Below, in pieces: positions 57,457 to 64,000 of a stretch of 64,000 nt of DNA; the stretch's first letter is position 1; each line of letters opens with the position of its first letter. A program made the translations under genes and the position numbers. The stretch is from assembly GCA_014529385.2 (NCBI GenBank), contig CM043945.1, positions 149,595,241-149,659,240 on the forward strand. Reading direction: 5' to 3'. Below the pieces are notes generated by a model. It was not told where the DNA came from. It was given only the letters and a program-made list of their open reading frames with translations, and ran no database searches. This DNA comes from Adiantum capillus-veneris. Taxonomy: Eukaryota > Streptophyta > Polypodiopsida > Polypodiales > Pteridaceae.

Positions 57457-57585
57457 CTTTTTGAAGTGTCTTGGATTGCAATTATTGCAACATATGCCCA
57501 AAGCAAGCTTGGTTATCTTTAGCTAATGTGTGGTCAAGTGTTTCCTCCTAATGCTATCACCTATGCATGTGCTTTGAAGGTATGT
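57457..57585 (+). pseudogene. PPR-protein gene relic
   Basis: Translates as VSWIAIIATYAQSKLGYL, stop, LMCGQVFPPNAITYACALKVC. This is the PLS-type pentatricopeptide pattern (VSWNAMIAGYAQ..., VxPNxxTYACxLKAC) of plant organellar RNA-processing proteins. Only about 1.3 repeats are readable and a stop interrupts them, so it is a fragment. It has no link to its neighbours. Confidence 0.55.
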
Positions 57586-57843
57586 CAATCAAAGCATGAC
57601 TTCCTTAGTCATACATAGTCCCTTGCATTGGGCTTATTGACGGGCATGTTTGACATAGGCAAGCCTAATGGGTTTTAGGAGTCAATTGTCTCTCTTCTAG
57701 TTCAACTAGATGCATCAAGTATTTTTGTACCTGGACATTTATAGGCAGGCCTCATGATTTTATCACTTGTGCTCAAATTCATATCATGTTTCCAATATTA
57801 AATGCTTTTAGCTAGAAGTCAATGGCATGCAGAATTATTGACA

Positions 57844-58009
<166 letters not shown>

Positions 58010-58100
58010 ATCACATGAAGGGGAAAGAGAAAGGTTGTAAAGCGACCTTTTGAGCCATATAGTGTCTTATGCATTGACCTCTCAACATGGTGGTGGGGGG

Positions 58101-58101
<1 letters not shown>

Positions 58102-58175
<74 letters not shown>
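58102..58175. repeat. 74-nt poly(G) run
   Basis: 74 consecutive G, preceded by GGTGGTGGGGGGC. May be a real homopolymer or an assembly or polishing artefact. Confidence 0.9.
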
Positions 58176-58176
<1 letters not shown>

Positions 58177-58677
58177 GGCGTCAACTTCTTGAGAGTAAGG
58201 GGCAACGGGCTTTGTAGCTCGAGATTAGTTTTTAGCTTTCCTCACAATGGTGCCAATCAACTAATGGTCCACTTTTGAGCTAGTGTTCGTCGATGGCATT
58301 CAGGACACCGTTTGCCAACAAGGTGATAATCATAGTGGCCTACATAAGCTGATAGGATTCATGGGAGAGTGTGTGTGGTCTCCAAGTTTTTGCCTTGTTT
58401 TAAATATTGCATAAGATAACAAGAATCGAGTGCGGCCTCCTAGTTCATGCCTCTCTTAAACTAGGAATAACACTGATTTTGCCACCTGACCGCATTAGCT
58501 CATCCAATGGTAAACAATTGCTACCAAGAGCTCCATGTGTCTGCGAAGGTAGGTGTAACACTGGGGCAAGCATGGGGGGCCATGTCAAAATAGTAGGCAA
58601 TAGAAAAACAGGATGTCTATGCTCGATCACATGACTAAGGAGGGACCAAAGATGAAGTGGCTTAGGTGATAAACAAT

Positions 58678-58748
58678 CCCACATGAGCATGTGGTTAGAG
58701 CATTGTACAACCAAGCGAGGGTTCTTAGGTTCAATTCTCAAGCGTGGG
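58678..58748 (+). ncRNA. tRNA-like sequence, possible SINE head
   Basis: 71 nt. The ends CCCAC and GTGGG pair. An A-box-like GAGCATGTGGTTAGAGC (58685-58701) and a B-box-like GGTTCAATTCT (58728-58738) sit at tRNA spacing, with a T10 run at 58761-58770 that could end polymerase III transcription. The D and T stems pair poorly, so it is not a working tRNA. It is likely a tRNA-derived SINE head or a tRNA pseudogene. Confidence 0.45.
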
Positions 58749-58888
58749 TCAACTTGTGACTTTTTTTTTTCAACCATCCTTCTTCCTTGAGATCCGTGCA
58801 AAACGTCTCGAGCACATCCTTTTTCCTCGAGATTTGTGGAAAACGTAAGGCGCTGTCTATCCCACCGCCCTAGGGTCATTAAAACAAA

Positions 58889-58894
58889 CCCCCC

Positions 58895-58925
<31 letters not shown>

Positions 58926-58927
58926 AA
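58889..58927. repeat. C27 followed by A12
   Basis: 27 consecutive C then 12 consecutive A. Just upstream (58780-58850) a 45-bp unit with GAGATCCGTGCAAAACGT and GAGATTTGTGGAAAACGT is duplicated. Confidence 0.9.
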
Positions 58928-58979
58928 GACACCCCCAAATGCCACATTTTGTTTTTGGGAGGAGGGGCGCAGCATCTTG

Positions 58980-59123
58980 TAAGGTATAAGTACCTCAGCT
59001 CACACACAGGTTTAGAGAAATTACCTCAGCTCAAACACAGGCTCGTGGTTTAGGGGAATTAGGAGCGAGGTGGGCCCTGTTGAGAGAAAGAATATGCACT
59101 GTGGTGGGCTATTTAAGCTGTGA

Positions 59124-59158
<35 letters not shown>

Positions 59159-59186
59159 ACCTCTTAGATCGTGGCGGAAAACCATC
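58980..59186 (+). promoter_or_regulatory. P5CS promoter and 5' UTR
   Basis: A TATA-like CTATTTAAG (59109-59117) lies 70 bp before the start codon. A (GA)14 tract (59127-59155) follows, probably within the 5' UTR. TTACCTCAGCTCA.ACACAGG occurs twice upstream (about 58992-59042). The start codon context is ACCATCATGG, with the G at +4 usual for plants. Confidence 0.5.
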
Positions 59187-60048
59187 ATGGATCATTCTCG
59201 GGCATTTCTCAAGCATGCCAAGCGAGTCATTGTCAAGGTATTTAAACTGCTACAGCTCATTTGATGTTGATTGGATATTGGGAGATGTGTAAGAGCAGCA
59301 CACAATGTGGGTCCCTGCCAAACTCGTCGGTTCATGGACATGAAAACCGCATGTTTGACAAAGATCGTGCATAGACTATGTAAAGGTGTCCTGTGGCTTT
59401 TCAATAAGCACAGATTGTGTTCTGGGTATGATTTAAGAACATGTGGGCAATGATACATTCATGTAAATAATCACATGCAGAAGAGATTCCAGCTTTAAAT
59501 GTGTGCTACAAGAAAGTGTTCAGCCGTGTGCTGATGGCATTAATGTTGCAGGTTGGTACAGCTGTGGTAACCCGAACAGATGGACGTTTGGCAGTGGGAC
59601 GAATAGGTTCTCTTTTTGAGCAGGTTATGATCCGTTGTGGCTATAGATATTATCAACATCTTTAAAGAGAGTATTAGCCAATGTCCCGATCTTGTTGTGT
59701 GCTCAACTCAGGTGAAGGAACTCATAGCAGAAGGCACGGAGGTTATCCTTGTAACGTCTGGGGCAATTGGTGTTGGCAGACAGAAACTGCGGTACCAACG
59801 TTTAATGAACAGTAGGTATGATAGTTAATTTTTAACCTTTGCATACTCGCATGTCTATGTGCTACAGAATCAAACCATATCTTTGTGGACATTAGGTCAG
59901 TTGACTCACAGACACTGTTAAAGAATATATTGCAATTTAATGCAGTTTTGCAGACCTTCAGAAGCCTCAGGTTGAACTTGATGGGAAGCCATGTGCTGCT
60001 GTTGGACAAAGTGGTCTCATGGCTCTGTATGACAGCCTTTTGACTCAG
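59187..60048 (+). CDS. P5CS: Delta-1-pyrroline-5-carboxylate synthase, exons 1-4 (5' part)
   Basis: Exons 59187-59237, 59552-59623, 59712-59815 and 59946-60048 join in phase with GT-AG introns and no stop, giving about 110 residues. Exon 1 reads [17 protein letters not shown], exon 2 [20 protein letters not shown], exon 3 [20 protein letters not shown] and exon 4 [20 protein letters not shown]. This is the N-terminal glutamate 5-kinase domain of plant P5CS, with the Lys-Val-Gly-Thr and Ser-Gly-Ala nucleotide and substrate-binding segments. The full enzyme (about 715 residues) phosphorylates glutamate and reduces the product, the first committed steps of proline synthesis and usually stress-induced. 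The rest of the kinase domain and the reductase domain are not in the window, so exon 5 lies more than 3.9 kb away or the gene is truncated. Confidence 0.93.
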
Positions 60049-61570
60049 GTACCTTTTTCATAAGTAACTTTTCTTTACATGGAAGACTTACGAAATTGAG
60101 CTAGCTTGAGGGTGAAGTAATGTTTTTCAAAACCTTCCAGGAACTGTAAATAATTATCTTGCTTCGTAGATAAACTTGGTACACGTTTGCCAAATCAATC
60201 TTGATATGCACATCAAATGGTGTCTCAATAGCTTCAGATGATTCTAGAGAAGGTTGGGACACCACCAACCTAGAAACATGCATGTGCCGCTATTCCACAT
60301 TGATCATTAACAAGAGCTTGGTTTGATAAAGCTAAGCGAGAGTGGATTTTGGTAAGGGAGAGTTCAAGGAAATTCGAGAATTTTGCATCAGAGTTTGAGA
60401 GGACATTGTACAAACACAATATAGTACAATAAAATAATACCCAAGCAAGGTTGTTGAATCTAGTGGTTTAGGGCCATTGAATTCTCTTGTGCAGGAGCAT
60501 TGCTCCAACATCTTATCTCTCTCTATTATCACTTGTCATTTCGGTTCAATTTGTTAATTTTCAAGCATTAAAATGATTGAAGTGTTGCTGATTCTGGTAG
60601 TTCACAGTATATTCTTTGATTGCTTATGTGAGGATTAGTGGCGCTTATCCTAGAATTAAGACTAAATCTCATACTTAAGACTAAACCGAGACTCAAGAGA
60701 TGAGAACACTTGTTAAATTGATTTGATCGAAATGTATACATAGCCTTCTTTATATAGGAAATGAAAAGACACATACGAAGAGGCATGCCTATCGAGGAAG
60801 AGACAATGACTCTAGACCAATGGTACATGTGTTGACCAACAATTGTGACGAGTTGGCGTAGAGACATGACCATTTGGTGTAAGAGTGCAACCATTCGATG
60901 AAGAGGTGTACATGTTGGGCGAAGAGACACCATTTCAAGGACAGGGGTCTCCATTCTGATCCATGTTTGTATGTGCAAGAGGATCGGTTCTGAATGTCAC
61001 ACAGATATTCCTCACATCGTGTAGATTACTTCAGATGCAAATACCACATAGAGAGAATTGATCATGGCATAGAGGATTTTCGGCTTTGACAAAGAGATTG
61101 GCATGGACCATGTCACGTGTACATGGCTTTGTGTGCCACGTGGACATGCTTCATCGACTTCTAGAGCTAATTTTGCACCTATCCCTAGATAGGAGTGTCT
61201 ACAATCCTAGAAGGATTAGTACCGGCAATTTTGTGAGCCTATTCATAGGATTTGCATGCTCGGATGAGTCCATTAGATTAGGTTTTCAAGTTTTGGAATC
61301 CTCTTCATAAATAGTTTGTACAAGCATTTTGACAAATATCGTCACACTATGGTGGGCATGTGACATGGCATGCATGTAGTTTTAGGTTAGAGGATTCCAA
61401 CGAGCCATTACCCGTGTCAATCGGATTCTCGGGCGGGCAAATATGCATTAGTTTCACCTAGAAACTTTGTCGAGGCCAAGTTATCAATAAATCATTTTCT
61501 TGATTTATTTTTATAACTTTGTCTTTTACACTTGCCCTACCAATTTTTAAAAAAAGTTTCTAACCAATAT
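60049..61570. other. P5CS intron 4 or 3' flank, no further exon seen
   Basis: I looked for the next conserved P5CS block (LDVT.AQLLVTD) and did not find it. A segment near 60200-60260 shares a short word with 2925-2960. 60700-60960 carries repeated GAAGAGACA and GAGACATGACCATT words. No coding signal. Confidence 0.5.
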
Positions 61571-61576
61571 CTTGGG

Positions 61577-61586
61577 CTATAAAAGG
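61577..61586 (+). promoter_or_regulatory. TATA box upstream of a 140-codon frame
   Basis: CTATAAAAGG, 77 bp before the ATG at 61654, in a locally GC-richer patch. Confidence 0.4.
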
Positions 61587-61653
61587 AGCAGCGTTTTGGA
61601 TTAGATGAGCCAACGCCACATCTAGCCCAAGCATTTTTGCATGCCTTGGCGTT

Positions 61654-62076
61654 TTGCTCCCATATTGCAGCTCAGCCCTAACGCAAGCAACTCAGCCCAG
61701 CTTTTCGGATTTTAGCCCTTTCCCGCATTGGGATCGGCTCGAATTTGCTAATGCTAGCCTCTCCGTTGCAGCTCGGTACTTTGGTAGCCCATTGAGCCTT
61801 TTCTTGGCCATTCTCTCGCCGCATCGAGTGCTCCCATTGCTGTCCATCATCGGCATCATCATCATTTATGTTTTCAGCCCTGCTTTGCGCGATGGATTTG
61901 CTGCAGCGAGATCTGTGTTTTTGCAGCCAGCTTTGAGCCCTTCATTCCTCACATCGGGAGCGCAAATCAGCCCTAGATCTCCCTTGGTGGCCATTAGCAA
62001 CCCCTCATCGAGATGGATCCAAAGGTGCATCAAATCAGCCTCGGAGGTGCTTCATTTTGAAGAGTTACCGCAATGA
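61654..62076 (+). CDS. Uncharacterised 140-codon ORF
   Basis: Starts MLPYCSSALTQATQPSFSDF. Contains a hydrophobic stretch VLPLLSIIGIIIIYVFS (about residues 57-75) that could be a membrane helix, and is rich in Ser, Ala and Pro. It sits in the presumed P5CS intron, on the same strand. I recognise no family. It may be a chance frame in the transcribed part of a repeat. Confidence 0.25.
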   Translation: MLPYCSSALTQATQPSFSDFSPFPHWDRLEFANASLSVAARYFGSPLSLFLAILSPHRVLPLLSIIGIIIIYVFSPALRDGFAAARSVFLQPALSPSFLTSGAQISPRSPLVAISNPSSRWIQRCIKSASEVLHFEELPQ

Positions 62077-62308
62077 CATTCCCCGTTTGAGTCAGTAGAG
62101 TCTGCATTGAGGTATTGTATGTGTGTACATTCCGTTTACACAATCAAAAGCAAATACCACATCGGCAACGATGTGGGGGTTCTTGAGAGGGTTGGTTGGG
62201 ATCCCATCGGGTGTCATTCCCCTCTCTGACTCTCTCTTCTGGGGGTCCTTGAGAGGGTTGGTTGGGACCCCATCTATAAGGTGCAACGGAATTGAATGTT
62301 GAACTTTG

Positions 62309-63216
62309 CTCAAGATGAGTGCTCCGAACTGTGCTCAAGGGTTCCTTTTACTTACGGAAGAGAGAGCCTTTCGTTCCTTTAGTGAGAGAGCGCAAATGAT
62401 CACAAACAAGAGGATAAACACTGTGAATGAAGGTACTGAGACTGTGAGATAGAAAGAGAAGAATACGACACCAGAAAAGTTGTCAAACCCTCCTCCAAGG
62501 GCCCCTCTCTTGATGGCGAGAAGTCTATGCTATTGATTGCACAAATCTGATACAAGGTCCTGATGCAAGTTCTTGATGCTATGATGCAATGAGGTTCTAG
62601 GTCGGAGACGACGGCGACGACGACGCTATGATTGCTGACTGAAAATGTTGATTTGGTGGCTGAAAAATGTTGCTGTTTTGGCTTGAGTTTCATTGTTGAA
62701 AACGCTGGTTCTACTGCTGAAAAACGCTGGTACAACAGATGCAAAACGCTGGTACAGCAGGGCTTAAAAAACACTGATTCTGCAAGTGCAAAGCGTTGGT
62801 ACAGCAGGGCTGAAATCGCTAGGCTGAAAAACGCTGGTTTGCTATGCTGAAAAACGTCAGGTTTCTATGCTGAAAAACGATGGTGTAAAGCTGTTGAAAA
62901 ATGCCAGTGTTTGTTGAGGTTCTTGCTTGAGAAGGAAGGTTAGTGTTAGGTGCAGCGGTACTCAAGATGAGTGCTCCGAACTGTGCTCAAGAGTTCCTTT
63001 TACTTACGGAAGGGAGAACCTTCTGTTCCTTTAGTGAGAGAGTGCAATGGACACAAACAAAGTGAATGGATACCGTGAATGGAAGTGCATGAGACTAAGA
63101 GATAGAGAGAGAATATGACACCAGAATGTTGTCAAACCCTCCTCCAAGGGCCCCACTCTCGATGGCGAGAGTGGTCTACTATTGATTGCACAATCTGGTA
63201 CAATGGCTGATGCAAA
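62309..63216. repeat. 260-bp direct repeat pair, 652 bp apart
   Basis: 62309-62571 and 62961-63216 share CTCAAGATGAGTGCTCCGAA, TTCCTTTTACTTACGGAAG, TTGTCAAACCCTCCTCCAAG and GATTGCACAA, with moderate divergence. Upstream (62190-62280) a word CTTGAGAGGGTTGGTTGGGA also occurs twice. Confidence 0.85.
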
Positions 63217-63650
63217 TCTAATGGGACTATGTCGATGTTGACGACGACGCACTGAAAACCAGATGCTGAAATCTGCGTTTCCGGGCTGAATCTGCAGACT
63301 TCGTGGGATTTGACCGTGCGGCGAGGATTTGCTGCGAGAAGGTGAGATCTGCGCGGTTTGGGGGTTCTACTGCGGGTACTGACTGCTGAAAACTGAAAAC
63401 GCTGATGCTTGTGGGGATTTCGTTGTGAAGGAACTGCAAAATGCTAGGTCGCTTGCTGCTCCAAAAACGCTAGGGCTTAATTTTGCTAACGCTAGGGCTG
63501 ATCTGCTGTTGTGGGGGAATCTGCTAACGCTAGGGCTGATCTGCTGTCTACTGTTGCTGTGAATCTGCAAATGCAAAAACGTTGGCTGATCAGATGCAAA
63601 AACGCTAGGCCTTCTACAATGCTGAAAACGCTAGGGTTGTCGCGGGGGTT
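62636..63650. repeat. Dispersed GCTGAAAAACGCTGG-type short repeats
   Basis: At least a dozen variants of (GCTG)AAAAACGCT(GG/AGGG) lie between 62698 and 63640, irregularly spaced by about 15-50 bp. An exact pair containing GCTAACGCTAGGGCTGATCT starts near 63486 and 63524. They occur on both sides of the second 260-bp unit. No coding frame is needed to explain them. Confidence 0.75.
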
Positions 63651-63725
63651 GGTCTTGCTGAGAAGTTACCTGTTGAGCAAGGTGCTCCTTCTGTCTCTTC
63701 TCCAGAAAGTGCTAGCGCTAGGTTT

Positions 63726-63736
63726 GCTTATATACA
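63726..63736 (-). promoter_or_regulatory. Minus-strand TATA-like box
   Basis: Minus-strand TGTATATAAGC, upstream (on that strand) of the AACGCT repeats and 260-bp units. It might drive leftward transcription of that repeat, for example an LTR promoter. Confidence 0.35.
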
Positions 63737-64000
63737 AACTTAGCAAAATTGCCCTACCTACTTTCCAACAAAAAGTCACTTAAAAATAATAAGTGAAAAA
63801 TGTCAAAAATAGGGAAAATAGGTCTATGCACTGTAAAAATGCTCTTGATGGGTTTGATGAGAATCTGATGGTCACGCTGTGTGCAACCAAAGGATATGCA
63901 TCTAACTGCGAACAGACTCACAAAAGTGCCAGATCACTTCCTATTCTAGACTGACTTGACTGAACCAAACCCCGGTCATGCTGTAGCTTGTCCACGGACA

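Noticed and set aside
58011-58278. Poly-Pro or poly-Gly ORFs
   Set aside because: They are translations of the 74-nt G run and have no other content.
58678-58748. Functional tRNA gene
   Set aside because: D and T stems pair poorly and no convincing anticodon arm is visible.
60101-60283. Minus-strand ORF sharing EAIET.FDV with one at 2551-2952
   Set aside because: The shared word is short and the rest does not align. It is more likely a dispersed repeat than a gene.

Overview
This window looks like a repeat-dense nuclear segment of a land plant. The only convincing host gene is the start of a delta-1-pyrroline-5-carboxylate synthase (P5CS) gene at 59187-60048 on the + strand. It is split into four short exons with clean GT-AG introns, so it is eukaryotic, and the bifunctional P5CS architecture is that of plants (and animals). 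The large introns, Tat-type and other Ty3 elements, abundant Copia elements and long (GA)n, (TC)n and (AC)n tracts would suit a large-genome plant. A fern or other seedless plant is my guess, not something the sequence proves.

Layout. 1-1110: microsatellite and a decayed Copia fragment. 2118-12267 (-): a 10-kb Ty3-type element ('K') with target-site duplication AAACT, a tRNA-Asp-type primer site, gag and protease but no reverse transcriptase, and a leader carrying a repeated 24-bp palindrome. 12801-25068: an old Copia element ('A', TSD TTCTT) broken by three insertions (a fragment of Copia family B at 16082-17232, a small Copia derivative 'C' at 18378-21634, an 0.87-kb element 'D' at 21658-22527) and by an inversion that turned its last part around. 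22835-31080: a TATA-bearing repeat ('E') in inverted and direct copies, into which a young Copia element 'F' (25564-30796, TSD TACGC, 98.5% identical LTRs) has inserted. 31100-37160: microsatellites, a decayed Ty3 pol fragment, a lone LTR and local tandem duplications.

37161-45984 (-): a Tat-lineage Ty3 element ('H') with dual RNase H and a 2.6-kb 3' LTR. 45985-56040 (+): a second pol-less Ty3 element ('I') with four zinc-knuckle sequences in gag, interrupted by a nearly complete Copia element 'B' (46453-51636, TSD TAAGT, 97.4% identical LTRs). 56040-59100: simple repeats (including 74 consecutive G), a PPR-gene relic and a tRNA-like sequence. 59187-60048: P5CS exons 1-4. 60049-64000: a long intron or flank with repeats and a motif-rich transcribed-looking repeat.

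The elements form a nested stratigraphy: A and C are old (LTRs roughly 80-85% identical by eye), B and F young. Two large Ty3 elements (K and I) and the small Copia C carry structural genes but no polymerase, so they would need proteins from autonomous relatives such as H- or F-like elements. The strongest candidate for something undescribed is the palindrome array in K's leader, placed where retroelement dimerisation and packaging signals normally lie.
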